Shown piece after piece: positions 37,664 to 49,761 of a stretch of DNA of 64,000 nt. The notes under the pieces are model-generated. The model was not told where the DNA came from. It made no database searches and saw only the letters and a list, made by a program, of their open reading frames with translations. Where the stretch lies: contig CM026430.1 in the NCBI GenBank assembly GCA_014871385.1, positions 3,699,040-3,763,039 of the forward strand. The letters are read 5' to 3'. The DNA comes from Ceratodon purpureus. Taxonomy: Eukaryota > Streptophyta > Bryopsida > Pseudoditrichales > Ditrichaceae. How positions within the stretch are numbered: position 1 is the first letter of the stretch; every line of letters starts with the position of its first letter. Both the position numbers and the translations under genes were made by a program.

Positions 37664-37667
37664 TTAA

Positions 37668-38345
37668 TTATAAAGGAAAATTAAGCTTAAGTTTAGACTC
37701 ATTATTTAAATTACAAAATCATTTCTGACAATGTGGTAATGAAAGACATTGAATTATTGTACAAAAGTGTAAAATATGTATAGCATCCAAGAAACGAATT
37801 TAGACATAGACACCTAACAAGGAATATGGATCCAACACCAATGTAGTGCATGCCTACAAAGCACGACATAAGGTAGGAATACCAGAAACGGTGAAAATAA
37901 GGTGATTCGACCAGAAGGAATAGAGTTAGAAATTATGTGAAATTCTTTTGAGACGAAGAATAAGAAATGATGAAGAATGCAAGTTGTATAGTATTTTTAT
38001 CCCCCATAAATAATTATCTATAGTTTTTCAAAGTAGGAAGTTTGTCAAATCCCCTTCTTGTACACTAGACTCTTCTTAAACCAAACATGATGGTGTTCTA
38101 AAAGGGATAACTAACATCACTAAAAAATGGACGTAAGAAATCCACAATTGACATTATGTGGCAAAACTTGATTGGTCCATCAAAACTTGGGTGCTAATGC
38201 AAAAATTCTCCATTTTGAGTCCACCATCTTCTCTTTCACTATATCTCTCTAACTACACGCCTTGAGGGCATTAATCGTTTCTAGTTTTCCTACCTTAGTT
38301 GAAATTCGGCTTTGCTTTGGCATTATGTATACGTTTGCATGTGCC
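37668..38345. repeat. Repeat R, copy 1 (continued) and spacer
   Basis: 37668-37790 matches 56190-56280 and 56545-56570 (AGACTCATTATTTA, ATCCAAGAAA.GAATTTAGA). The rest is AT-rich spacer without a gene. Confidence 0.6.
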
Positions 38346-38349
38346 TTAA

Positions 38350-39272
38350 CCCGTAAAGCACAATAGTCATAGAATGGGCTTTTTTAGAATTCAGGCATGT
38401 ACCTGTGACTTCAATTAAAGTCAAGGCTTTTTGAAACTTTTTGTGAATATAGGCCATTAGAAGACTTTGAGAAAATCTAATTTTTTCTTCAATTGGACAT
38501 TTATAAAAATAGTTATGGTACCCGAAGTGGAAAAAACTGCTCAAAGGGCAATTTGGGCAGCCATGCTAAATATATCAATTACCTCTAAAAATATTTCTAT
38601 AAATAATTTATGATGTCATCTTTGAGGTTTCCAAAAAAAAATAACGACTTTGAGTGCATAATGTTCACTCTACAAAATATCAAAATTTTCTCACCGTTTC
38701 GGGCAGTGTAAAAAAAAACTTCTTCTTTCTTTCATAAAAGTTAGAAAAAATATTATTTTAGGTTTTTTCTTTTTTTCAGTGAAAATATGGACACCAATCC
38801 TTACTTTGACCGTTTGGATTGGGAATTTATTGAATAATAAAATTTCTAGGAAAGAAATAAGATTTAGCACTCTTATGTATTCAACTTAATAAAAATATTG
38901 TTTCCAACATGCTACACTTGACTTTTTGATGTAATTTTTTTTTATAAAATTACCTAACTTAGTCTTCTTTGTCATGCTCCAAAACCCCCAAAATCCATAA
39001 TGCAAAAAACCTAAGAAAACAAAAGTTAGAGTGTGTCAACCTAGTCAAAACTCTTGATAAAAAAGTTTGTTTTCAAATTTCAATTGCTATAATCTTCTAA
39101 TTTCTACGGTCGATTATATTGTGTTTTTTTGAGCTGTCTACTACAATAATCTGGTTGAAGATCTTACGGTTAGAATTTGAAAAAAATTGTTTTTTAGTCA
39201 TTCATGCTTTTTACATTGGAAATGGCAGTTTGGAGCGTTTTTTGGTGAAAGATAGTTAAGGAACTTTAGGGG
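38350..39272 (-). mobile_element. TTAA-flanked DNA element, 923 bp (subfamily A, inverted)
   Basis: TTAA (38346-38349) then CCCGTAAAG; the end CTTTAGGGG precedes TTAA (39273-39276). The interior is the inverted relative of 25169-26099, including the shared minus-strand short frame at 38323-38544. Confidence 0.85.
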
Positions 39273-39276
39273 TTAA

Positions 39277-40129
39277 CATAGAAAAAACTAAATAAAATGA
39301 ATTATAATGCCTCCAAATTATAGAGATGCAAAACTATCAAGTTACAATAACACCATAACACAAATTATTATTCTTTTGAAAAAATAAGGTTTGCTTCTCA
39401 AAAACAAAAATTTAATAAAAAATCACTAAAGATGACTTTGAATGGTTTCAAAATATTGCAAAAATAAATTTTTATTCTTCATTTTTTCTCTTCAAAATTT
39501 TATGTTTTATGTTTGTTTTTTTTTTAATTTATTTTTTACTATTATATTTGGGCATATTTCCTATGGGATAACGGTAGTAGAACACACGTGAAACAAAAAA
39601 ACAAACATATGTGCACAGTCATCCAACTCAATTAGAAAATCCTCTCTCATACCCTCCTTCTACTCCTGTGGAAAATCTAAAGTCTCAGAAACACCAAGAT
39701 CCATTACAAACAAGTAAACAAAAAACATAGAGAAAACAAACACAACCATGAGGACACACAAATACTACAAATACAAAGCTTTCTATGAAAGTAAATCTAA
39801 AATAAAAATAAAAATAAAATAAAAACTCATCGAACCTCAACAAAACAAAAATTACAATAAAAGTGCCAAATACCAACACATATCCCTCTTCCCCGTATCC
39901 ATGTGTAAAGACAAATCCACGAGATTGTAGCACTGAAAACCACAATACCTTCACACAAAACTGATCACTAACTATTGTAATCCCCATAAATAATGTGCTG
40001 GCATTGGCATACATCACACACAAAACACACATACATATACCAGACCAAAGATTGAATACAAAGAGATAGAATATGTCCAAAAGTTTAGACACAAATAAAC
40101 CTAGGTGTCAAAAAGTACCATATTATAAC
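39277..40129. other. AT-rich spacer with repeat R similarity
   Basis: 39340-39560 resembles 56300-56450. A 135-codon minus frame at 39685-40092 is extremely rich in Phe, Val and Cys and looks like translated low-complexity DNA, so it is not called. Confidence 0.4.
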
Positions 40130-40360
40130 TAAAAATCTATAAAAGAAACACGGTTTATTCAAGTAGAAGACACACGGGAACATAGCTTACTCCGGATAGC
40201 ACCACTTGGATTCAGAGGCCTCTATTAATTTCCTACCAAATTACATGAGCATATTGCCGCACCTATCCACCTGAGTCTTCATGAAGAATCGAACCCGGAT
40301 GGCCACACTTTCCAATGTGTATTGTCGTAACATAGCAACCATTATACCCAACACTCTGGG
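40130..40360 (-). mobile_element. tRNA-derived SINE candidate
   Basis: On the minus strand a box A-like GGTATAATGGTTGC (around 40335-40349) is followed about 45 bases later by a box B-like GGGTTCGATTC (40286-40296), the spacing of an internal RNA polymerase III promoter. About 150 nt of unrelated body follow. Target duplications were not found, so boundaries are approximate. Confidence 0.55.
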
Positions 40361-40418
40361 TGTCCATGACAAAAAACAACAACGCACTTAAAAACATTCA
40401 GAAAAACACACTCCACAA

Positions 40419-40534
40419 CCAACTCATACTTGCTGTTCAAATATATACTTGAAGTAGTCATGGTCTTCTTATATTACCAACTCATACTTGCTGTTCAAAT
40501 ATATACTTGAAGTAGTCATGGTCTTCTTATATTA
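40419..40534. repeat. 58-bp perfect tandem duplication
   Basis: Units 40419-40476 and 40477-40534 are identical (start CCAACTCATACTTGCTG). The duplication is recent, non-coding. Confidence 0.95.
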
Positions 40535-40637
40535 ACCAAGTAGTTTCTACAGAGCCCTACCTCCCAAAAATGGGCATTAAATCCAAGAAGAGTCAGAGTA
40601 GACCATGTGGCCTACAAACAACATTCTTACTGATTAA

Positions 40638-41010
40638 CCCCTAAAGTCAAAAACCACCCAATCACTGTTTATCTGCTTGAAAGTTTTTATAAAACTTATA
40701 ACTTTGACTAAATATATCTCAAGAGCCGTACGGTCAAAATTGATAAAACTACGCGACTGAACATTTTGAGTGGAAATCTTCAATGATTGTAAATTGGTAC
40801 ATTGGACCTTTTGCCTCCTTAAAATTCACAATAATTTCAATTTTTGAGGAAAAATTCTGAAAAATTCTGTACACACAAATACCTTATCTTCCTAAATGGA
40901 ATTTTTTTTGCCACATCATACTTTAAAAAATAGCCTCCAAAATTGCTTAAATGGTCGGTTACTAGTACAATTACCTTATTCAAGCTGGTACTATCTATAC
41001 CAGATTTAAT
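40638..41010 (+). mobile_element. Truncated TTAA-family element (left end)
   Basis: TTAA (40634-40637) followed by CCCCTAAAGTC. No opposite end before the MITE at 41020; the right limit is arbitrary. Confidence 0.6.
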
Positions 41011-41019
41011 GTTATACTA

Positions 41020-41429
41020 AGGTAGAAGCACCTAAAACCAATAATACCCCCAGATCCAAACTGTAGATGTCCCCAGAACCGCAACTTGGCTGAACCGCAA
41101 CTTGGCTCAACTTGTCAGACCACTCAATTCAAACCGACTAATCAAAACATTCAAAAACACTCAAAAAGCTGGTGGTCTTGGGTACACTCATAAGTGGAAA
41201 TTAGTACCAACTAGGTGTGACAATGGAAAAGTCTACACATCAGTTGTGGGTCACGAAGTGCTTTTGTGTTTAAAAATTTGTATCTATTTCAATATTAGGA
41301 AGAAAATTTTGAAAAAAATTTCATTCTATGAGAAACCTATTTTTCTACACATGAAAATTACACCCCAAAAATAACCCCGAGAATAAAGGCTCAAAATCCT
41401 TAAGTTGTTGGTTTGAGGTGCTTCTACCT
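41020..41429. mobile_element. TA-flanked MITE, 410 bp
   Basis: The ends AGGTAGAAGCACCT and AGGTGCTTCTACCT are perfect 14-bp inverted repeats between TA (41018-41019) and TA (41430-41431). It shares ends with 31717-31997. It has internal tandem words AACCGCAACTTGGCT. Confidence 0.85.
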
Positions 41430-41479
41430 TAATGTCAAAATGGTGCTTCATTGATTAACAGAACCCAATGCTCACACTG

Positions 41480-43607
41480 TAGTATACCTCCAAATAAGGG
41501 ATGCCCACTTAACACGAATGCCCAGTTAACAGCACATAGATCATTACCACGATGTGAGTATGATGTCAACATGACATCATAAACAATTTGACATTGTCAT
41601 GACATCTAAACTAATGCGGACCAAGTTTACGCCACGTCACGCCAGCGTGGCCTAATTAGGCCATATTTAAAGTTTATGGAGGGAGAGAATCTCCTCTTCC
41701 CAGGTCCCAAGCATGCGCGACCTCTCCTGAGGTGCCACGTCAGGACCTCGGTTCGAACGCAGGACCTCACGCAGTGTGCGTTGGCCATACCGCGCCAAGC
41801 CTCTTTGGACTTCGACATTGTAAAGGAATTACTGTATTGAGGAGTCATGAGCACTGCTCCGTCGTCTTCTCCGCCATCTCGGCGAGCATCATGGTTTACG
41901 TTACCATATTCCATGACTTCTTCTCACCGGAAAGCAGTTCATGAATTACGTTACCATATTCCTAGACTTCTTCTCTCTCAAAAGCATTTCAGGCGATTGT
42001 TGGTCACCATCGTACTCCAACTTCCAACCCCACACCTCGGGTGGTCATGTAAGAGTTTAGGCCGCGGATACTTCGTCGGACTCCCTTGCTTTTGCAGTAC
42101 GGTAACCTTGAATCCCATTCTACTTGATCCTATGTCCTTGTCTGTTCGTCTATTTTGTTAAATATTTGGGGCCTCTTGAAGATCATGCTGTTGTTGCTCG
42201 CCAGGACCTGCTGTGCACTATGAATTGGCTTAGTATCAGTGTCGCTGGATTCTGCCTTACCTGCCCTAGTTTAACTTCGTGCAGCTTTCTGTTGGCATTT
42301 TCAGGGGCACCTCAGCGCTAGGGTTTGGCTTACACTCGGCTTCACATCCAGACCAGTCAACGAGGTCCTCGGTCTTTGATCGACTGGGGTCCGACTGGGT
42401 GGAAGCGGACCAGGGCACATTTCCCTCGGCCCCATTCACAGGAGGAATGACTTGCGGTTTCCTTCTTTTTGACCTGCCTTGTTGTTCCTCTGGTTCTTCT
42501 TCTCCATCGGTTTCGTCAGTGGGTGCTTAAGCTACTCCTGGAGCAGTGCGACCAGAATAGGGCGATCTCTTTGCTGCAATGATGGTAATATCCGAATAAA
42601 CTTATCTAGTTTTCTGTGGTCATGTTTGGTTATTTATTTTCTTCAATCAATGAAAGAAATATATAAATTTTAACTTGTAATCCATCATGAAATGAAGTGG
42701 GTACTTTTGTTGGTGGTGATGGTGGGATTAATAAGACGGTTCACATCAAACATGTCTCTTGATCCAAATTAGCGATTCCGTAGGCGTGCGATTGTAGCTT
42801 TCTTTTTCGCCAGCCGGTTGGCTGGGATTTTGTCATCCTTCGCATGGTGATTGGAAGCTAATGTGAGTAGCTGTTGTGATTAATTGGGACACTAGATTCC
42901 GGTTTAGAGCAGCCCATGACGTGTGGGTTCTAATTGTATGTTATGCCTTCACCTTTCAGGCTTGATATTCAGGCCGTTTAGAAGAGGAGTACAGAGATCG
43001 GTCCTGGTGCAAGTTGTCTGTAGAAGTAAAGGAGAATCTTGGTTCCTGATATCTGAATCTGTGTTAGGTCTTTGCTGTGCTTCTTTGTGGACTTGGTCTT
43101 GCTGTAGCCGGCTCCTTTCAAAACCGTGAGCAGAAGCTGTGGTTTTTGTAATTTAGTTCGTGGCGTTTTGGTTCGCCTAGTTTGTAATTTGCTAAATGCT
43201 TTTGAGAAGTAGAGAAAGTTATCAATGTCCTGGATTCGTGTTGGTATTGTGGAACCTGGAAGCGTTGGAGTCTGATGGTATGCAGCCATTTGGCATCCTC
43301 TTGAGACTGATTTTGTGGGTATTGCGACTTCCACTTGCGTGCAGGAACTGTTGCGACTTCCATTTGTGTGCAGGAAATCTTTCCGGGCGGCTTTAGTCAT
43401 GTGTTTGTGTGGCACAAGCGATGCTGGGGGCTACACACGCGAGATACCAAAGTGGAATGAGACCGTCCTTGGTAGGAATTTGGAGCTATTGACGAAATTA
43501 ACTTTGTAGGCAGCAGTATCCATGAACCCATGGATACTGCTGGTTAATTTTTCCCGCATAGTGGAACTCTGACAATATCTAGTGTTTCTCTCTTTGTTGC
43601 CTAAACC
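41480..43607 (+). repeat. Upstream cassette, copy B (TIR-NB-LRR leader)
   Basis: Similar to copy C from 59015 up to the ATG at 62722, but missing the 61145-62380 part of that copy. Shared landmarks: CACGATGTGAGTATGATGTC, TCTTCTCCGCCATCTCGGCG, ACCCCACACCTCGGGTGGTC, TAACTTGTAATCCATCATG, and CTTGTTGCCTAAACCATGGC-type sequence at the start codon. It is probably promoter and leader of the receptor plus older repeat DNA. Confidence 0.75.
43513..43540 (+). promoter_or_regulatory. Leader hairpin with embedded upstream ATG
   Basis: GCAGTATCCATG-AACC-CATGGATACTGC: perfect 12-bp arms with a 4-nt loop, 68 bases before the receptor ATG. An upstream reading frame begins at 43522 (MNPWILLV..., 16 codons) and stops before the main start. 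The same hairpin and uORF start recur at 62609-62636. Confidence 0.6.
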
Positions 43608-46600
43608 ATGGCAATTCCTGTCCTTGCCGGACTCAGGTATACATTTTTGGTATACATTTTTGGTAGATTAGTACAGCGTTTGTGTGCTTGGCCTCACCTT
43701 GGGGGTTTCAGAGATACAACTCTTCCGGAGCAAGTACAGAACCATGAAGAGTCAAGCATTGACGCAGGGGCAGGCTCAAGTCGAGTGTCAAGGAATTTGG
43801 CACAGTATGATGTTTTTTTGAACCACCGGGGATGCGATGTGAAGAGGACTTTTGTTTCACATTTGGATGCCGCACTTCGTCGGGTTGGTCGTGATCCTTT
43901 TCTGGATGCCAAGTCACTCGTGAAGGGGGACCATGCATTAAATTCTATAAATGACGCCCTCACGGGAGTGCAAGTGCATGTTGCTGTGTTCTCCCCAAAA
44001 TATGCAGAATCCGAGTACTGCCTGAATGAGCTGTTTGATATGTTAGCAAGTGGGAAACCTCTGATTCCAGTATTCTACAATGTTGACCCAGAGGACGTGC
44101 AGTGCCCTGAAAACGAGAAGGGACGATTTGCCGAAGCTTTTAAGATGTGGAGAGGGAAGAAAGGGAGGGATGAAGATGTGGAGAGATGGAAACGAGCTCT
44201 TATGAAGGCAGGAGATATAACAGGATTTACATCTGCCACATACACCAAGTAAGACGCTCTTAAACCACCATGACTAGAAAGTTACATTTGAAACTTGTTT
44301 AATTATATAAATGGTAGGGTCTTGATATTTTGATTAGGTAGGGGAGCTAACCCTTGCTGCATCCTTAGCAATTTTGTTTATTGAAACCTTTCAAGCATGA
44401 TGGGTTTTGAATTTGGTTGGGGTTTTACAGTGAGGCGAAGTTGTGTGTCGATATTGTGGAAGCTGTATTGAAAGCCTTGCCTTCTGCCCCTCCAATAACA
44501 CCTGCTCGCCATCTAGTGGGTTTGAAGGAGAATTCTATGGATGTGATTAATATGCTACACAATATGGGAGACAATGTAGGAGTTGTAAGTATATATGGCA
44601 TGGGTGGTATAGGGAAGACAACCCTTGCTATGGAAGTATACAATCAAGAACAATCAAGATTTGAGAAGTGGTGTTTCTTAAAGGATGCTAAAGGGACAAC
44701 TATTATGGATCTTCAAAAGAAGCTGGTGGTAAACTTGCTTGGAAGGGATGCTGAAAAGATGGCTGAGGATTATGCTCGTTGTCTTCAAGGGATTTATAAG
44801 AAGAAAGTGCTCATAGTGGTGGATGATGTAAGTGAGCGCAAGCAATTTGAAGAGTTGATACCTGATTTGAATCAACTTGCTCCTGGAAGTCGCATTATTC
44901 TTACACGACGAGATAAGGTCATCCCAAATGAAATAATGGGAGATTATGCAGATGTAAGACATGAACTATATCATGTATTGGAGCTCAACTATTCTGACTC
45001 TCTAGAGCTTTTTATGCGACAGACATTCAAAAGAAGAAGCTTAGATGAAGTTGAGGAATCTTTTCACGATAAAGTGAGAGAGATTGTGAAGGCTTGTGGT
45101 GGGGTACCACTCGCATTGGAAGTGATTGGAAGATATTTGGCAAGCAGAATAAATATTCCAGGATGTTGGAAGGAAGCTCTAGTTCGGCTGAGTAATGCTA
45201 AAGATATTTTCACCACGTTGAAAATTAGTTATGATGGCCTCGAGGATGATGAGAGATATATGTTTGAGGACATAGCTTGTGTATTGCTTGGCCATTCCAA
45301 AGACATAGCTATGGAAGCCTGGCAGTCAACTACTTGGTTTGTGATGCCAAGTGCATCATTTTACGCATTGATTGATAAGTGCTTAATTAAGGTTGATGTG
45401 GAGGGAATGATAATCATGCATGATCTTTTGCGTGACATGGGCCGCAAAATTGTCACGGATAGAGCAACCCGCAAATTGGAATTACGAACTCATATTTGGA
45501 ATCCCTCTACAGCAACAGAAGTTCTTGAACGGACATTTGTAAGTTTCTTGGACTACTTTGTATTGGCATTTAAATTTGATTTTATTTGTGTTTTCTTTTG
45601 CTACATTTATGGTTGTATTTCAAAATCAATTTCTTTAATACTTTCCAAAAAAAAGTCATTTGAATTGAATACAAAATTTTGTTTCTTACTAGAAGATATT
45701 ATGCACATTTTGCAGGGTTCGTCTGAGGTTGTGGCTTTGTCACTACTTGAAATAGAATCTTCTTCAATGGAGAACCAAGCATCTTCTTCCATATTGAACA
45801 AAGCAGAAGCATATGCAAAGATGAAGGATTTGAGATACCTCTTCTTGGACAAGTGTTTGGTGAAAGGAGACTTTTCAGGGTGGTCGGATAGGATGAAATG
45901 GTTACAATGGAGATCCTTCCCTCATCAAGAACTACCTACAAGTTTCAATATACAAAACTTGGCAATTTTAGACCTCGCAAACAGTCATACTCTTACTCAT
46001 GTTTGGGCCAGGAACAGTGAAATTGAGGTGAAAATCCTTTCCCTCTATCATTATCTTTCATTATGTTGCATTATGAATACTCTTTCCAGAAGTAAGACAT
46101 ACGTAGGAGCTGTTGAATGCTACATAAGAGTTTCATTGATCAATAGTCATCATAATACTCTACCTTCCATCACTAGGAAAAAGCGTCATGAATAGCACTA
46201 ATTCTTCCACTGTGGCCCAATTACAGTTCTCTGTGGCTGAGTTGCGGATGCTGATACTCAACGACTGCCTCAACCTCAAGGAACTACCCCACGATATAAA
46301 CAGATTCAAAAAACTTAGGGTCTTGAATCTCAGTGGTTGCTCGTCATTAAGGTCATTACCGGACACCTTGGGGGACTTGACAGAACTAGACGACTTAGAA
46401 CTGTCTAACTGTACAGGGCTTCAAAACTTACCTCCTCTCCTTGGTCTAAAGAAACTCAAGGCCTTACATATGTCTAATACTGCCCTTAATGAACTTTCGG
46501 AGGACTTCGGCCAACTAACCAGCCTGAAATCTGCTCATTTTGCCGGGTGTATGAGTTTGGTTCGGTTGCCAGAGTCCTTTGGGAACTTGTCCAACTTGGA

Positions 46601-49472
46601 GGACCTGAACATTGACTATTGTGACAAACTTCAAGGGCTTCCATCCTCTTTCTGCAAGCTGGGAAAGCTCGGAACTCTAAGGGCCCGTGGGACAGCGTTG
46701 AAAGAACTTCCTGAGGACTTCGGCCAGCTAACCAGCCTGAAGTCTGCTCATTTTGAAGGGTGTAAGAGTTTGGTTCGGTTGCCAGAGTCCTTTGGGAACT
46801 TGTCCAACTTGGAGGACCTGAACATTGACAATTGTGACAAACTTCAAGGGCTTCCATCTTCTTTCTGCAAGCTGGGTAAGCTCGGAACTCTAAGGGCCAG
46901 CGGGTCAGCTTTGGAAGAACTTCCTGAGGACTTCGGCCAACTAACCAGCCTGAAATTTGCTCATTTTGCCTGGTGTATGAGTTTGGTTCGGTTGCCAGAG
47001 TCCTTTGGGAACTTGTCCAACTTGGAGGACCTGAACATTGACTATTGTCAAGGGCTTCCATCTTCTTTCTGCAAGCTGGGTAGGCTCGGAACTCTAAGGG
47101 CCCGAAGGTCAAGATTGAAAGAACTTCCTGAGGACTTCGGCAAGCTAACCAGCCTGAAATCTGCTGATTTTGTCGGGTGTAAGAGTTTGGTTCGGTTGCC
47201 AGAGTCCTTTGGGAACTTGTCCAACTTGGAGGACCTGAACATTGACTATTGTGACAAACTTCAAGGGCTTCCATCTTCTTTCTGCAAGCTGGGTAAGCTC
47301 GGAACTCTAAGGGCCAGCGGGTCAGCTTTGGAAGAACTTCCTGAGGACTTCGGCCAGCTAACCAGCCTGAAATCTGCTGATTTTGAGGGGTGTATGAGTT
47401 TGGTTCGGTTGCCAGAGTCCTTTGGGAACTTGTCCAACTTGGAGGAGCTGGACATTGAGGGATGTCAGCTACTTGAAGGGCTTCCATCTTCTTTCTGCAA
47501 GCTGGGTAAGCTCGGAACTCTAAGGGCCAGCGGGTCAGCATTGGAAGAACTTCCTGAGGACTTCGGCCAGCTAACCAGCCTGAATTCTGCTCATTTTGGA
47601 GGGTGTAAGAGTTTGGTTCGGTTGCCAGAGTCCTTTGGGAACTTGTCCAACTTGGAGTACCTGGACATTTACAATTGTTACAAACTTCAAGGGCTTCCAT
47701 CTTCTTTCTGCAAGCTGGGTAAGCTCGGAACTCTAGGGGCCCGCAATTCAGCGTTGAAAGAACTTCCTGAGGACTTCGGCCAGCTAACCAGCCTGAAATC
47801 TGCTGATTTTGTCGGGTGTATGAGTTTGGTTCGGTTGCGAGAGTCCTTTGGGAACTTGTCCAACTTGGAGGACCTGAACATTGGGGGATGTTGGCTACTT
47901 GAAGAGCTTCCATCTTCTTTCTGCAAGCTGAGTAAGCTCGGAACTCTATGGGCCAGCGGGTCAAGATTTAAAGGACTTCCTGAGGACTTCGGCCAGCTAA
48001 CCAGCCTGAAATCTGCTCATTTTGCCGGGTGTATAAGTTTGGTTCGGTTGCCAGAGTCCTTTGGGAACTTGTCCAACTTGGAGGACCTGAACATTGACAA
48101 TTGTGACAAACTTCAAGGGCTTCCATCTTCTTTCTGCAAGCTGGGTAAGCTCGGAACTCTAAGGGCCAGCGGGTCAGCTTTGGAAGAACTTCCTGAGGAC
48201 TTCGGCCAACTAACCAGCCTGAAATCTGCTCATTTTGCCGGGTGTATGAGTTTGGTTCGGTTGCCAGAGTCCTTTGGGAACTTGTCCAACTTGGAGGACC
48301 TGAACATTGACTATTGTCAAGGGCTTCCATCTTCTTTCTGCAAGCTGGGTAGGCTCGGAACTCTAACGGCCCGAAGGTCAAGATTGAAAGAACTTCCTGA
48401 GGACTTCGGCAAGCTAACCAGCCTGAAATCTGCTGATTTTGTCGGGTGTAAGAGTTTGGTTCGGTTGCCAGAGTCCTTTGGGAACTTGTCCAACTTGGAG
48501 GACCTGAACATTGACTATTGTGACAAACTTCAAGGGCTTCCATCTTCTTTCTGCAAGCTGGGTAAGCTCGGAACTCTAAGGGCCAGCGGGTCAGCTTTGG
48601 AAGAACTTCCTGAGGACTTCGGCCAGCTAACCAGCCTGAAGTCTGCTGATTTTGGAGGGTGTAAGAGTTTGGTTCGGTTGCCAGAGTCCTTTGGGAACTT
48701 GTCCAACTTGGAGGAGCTGTGGATTGAGGGATGTCAGCTACTTGAAGAGCTTCCATCTTCTTTCTGCAAGCTGGGTAAGCTCGGAACTTTAAGGGCCAGC
48801 GGGTCAGCTTTGGAAGAACTTCCTGAGGACTTCGGCCAGCTATCCAGCCTGAAGTCTGCTCATTTTGGAGGGTGTAAGAGTTTGGTTCGGTTGCCAGAGT
48901 CCTTTGGGAACTTGTCCAACTTGGAGGAGCTGTGGATTGAGGGATGTCAGCTACTTGAAGAGCTTCCATCTTCTTTCTGCAAGCTGGGTAAGCTCGGAAC
49001 TTTAAGGGCCAGCGGGTCAGCTTTGGAAGAACTTCCTGAGGACTTCGGCCAGCTATCCAGCCTGAAGTCTGCTCATTTTGGAGGGTGTAAGAGTTTGGTT
49101 CGGTTGCCAGAGTCCTTTGGGAACTTGTCCAACTTGGAGGAGCTGTGGATTGAGGGATGTCAGCTACTTGAAGAGCTTCCATCTTCTTTCTGCAAGCTGG
49201 GTAAGCTCGGAACTTTAAGGGCCCGAAGGTCAAGATTGAAAGAACTTCCTGAGGACTTCGGCAAGCTAACCAGCCTGAAATCTGCTGATTTTGTCGGGTG
49301 TAAGAGTTTGGTTCGGTTGCCAGAGTCCTTTGGGAACTTGTCCAACTTGGAGGACCTGAACATTGACTATTGTAAAAAACTTCAAGGGCTTCCATCTTCT
49401 TTCTGCAAGCTGGGAAAGCTCGGAACTCTAAGGGTCCGCGGGTCAGCGTGGAAAGAAACTTTGGCCAGCTAA
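43608..49472 (+). CDS. TIR-NB-ARC-LRR receptor with 14 tandem 71-residue LRR units
   Basis: Four exons: 43608-44248, 44431-45538, 45716-46027, 46227-49472, about 1768 residues. The TIR domain (about 66-210) begins YDVFLNHRG and has the catalytic Glu in YCLNELFDM (E141). NB-ARC has P-loop GMGGIGKTT (270-278), kinase-2 KVLIVVDDV, RNBS-B GSRIILTRRDK, CGGVPLALEVIG and MHDLLRDMG, all intact. The LRR exon has three ordinary repeats, then 14 almost identical blocks of 68-71 residues (each three LRRs: LPEDFGQLTSLKSAHFAGC, LVRLPESFGNLSNLEDLNI, LPSSFCKLGKLGTLRA). The frame ends at TAA 49472 inside a decayed 15th block. The third intron acceptor (46226) is chosen by phase. The intron 45539-45715 is 177 nt, in frame and stop-free. 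Presumed cytosolic or nuclear immune sensor. Confidence 0.9.
46485..49440 (+). repeat. LRR tandem array, 213-bp period, 14 units
   Basis: Units of 213 bp (71 codons), two of 204 bp where three codons before QGLPSS are missing (third and ninth). Neighbouring units are extremely similar; units 12 and 13 look near identical. The combinations RARRSRLK + ELPEDFGKLTSLKSADFVGC recur at units 4, 10 and 14, and the shortened unit recurs at 3 and 9, showing a higher-order duplication of six units. Confidence 0.95.
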
Positions 49473-49610
49473 TCAGGTTTAAGCATGTTAAATGTGACGG
49501 GATTTAGTGTTTGGATCGAATGTTAGAGTGATTTGGAACTTATCCAAGTCGGAGGACCTGCTGATTGAGGGAGATGAGCTATTTGAAGCGCTTCTAGTTA
49601 TTTTTAGGAA
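49473..49610 (+). pseudogene. Decayed 15th LRR unit after the receptor stop
   Basis: Homology to the LRR block continues past TAA in broken frame: AACTTATCCAAGTCGGAGGA matches the AACTTGTCCAACTTGGAGGA of the array, then GATTGAGGGAGATGAGCTA. A deletion in the GAACTTCCTGAGGACTTCGG segment created the stop. Confidence 0.85.
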
Positions 49611-49761
49611 TGCTTGTGTTTTTGGCAGTGTTAATTTACCATTCTTCGACATGTACAATTATACTGCTCCTGCATACAAGTGGTGCATAACCTTTATTGT
49701 AGCAGTTTGTATGAAGGATAGTTGTTCCGCATATGTTACGGGTAATGAGATCCATCTTTAA

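Noticed and set aside
39685..40092. 135-codon minus-strand frame rich in Phe, Val and Cys
   Set aside because: Translated AAAATAAA-type low-complexity DNA; no membrane family recognised.
46486..49395. Two very long minus-strand open frames (about 490 and 475 codons) opposite the LRR array
   Set aside because: The array has a 213-bp period, a multiple of three, so a stop-free antisense frame is automatically repeated in every unit. Shadow of the sense gene.
44401..49472. CRISPR-like interpretation of the regularly spaced repeats
   Set aside because: The repeats are coding LRR units of 71 codons in a eukaryotic gene, not short repeats with unique spacers.
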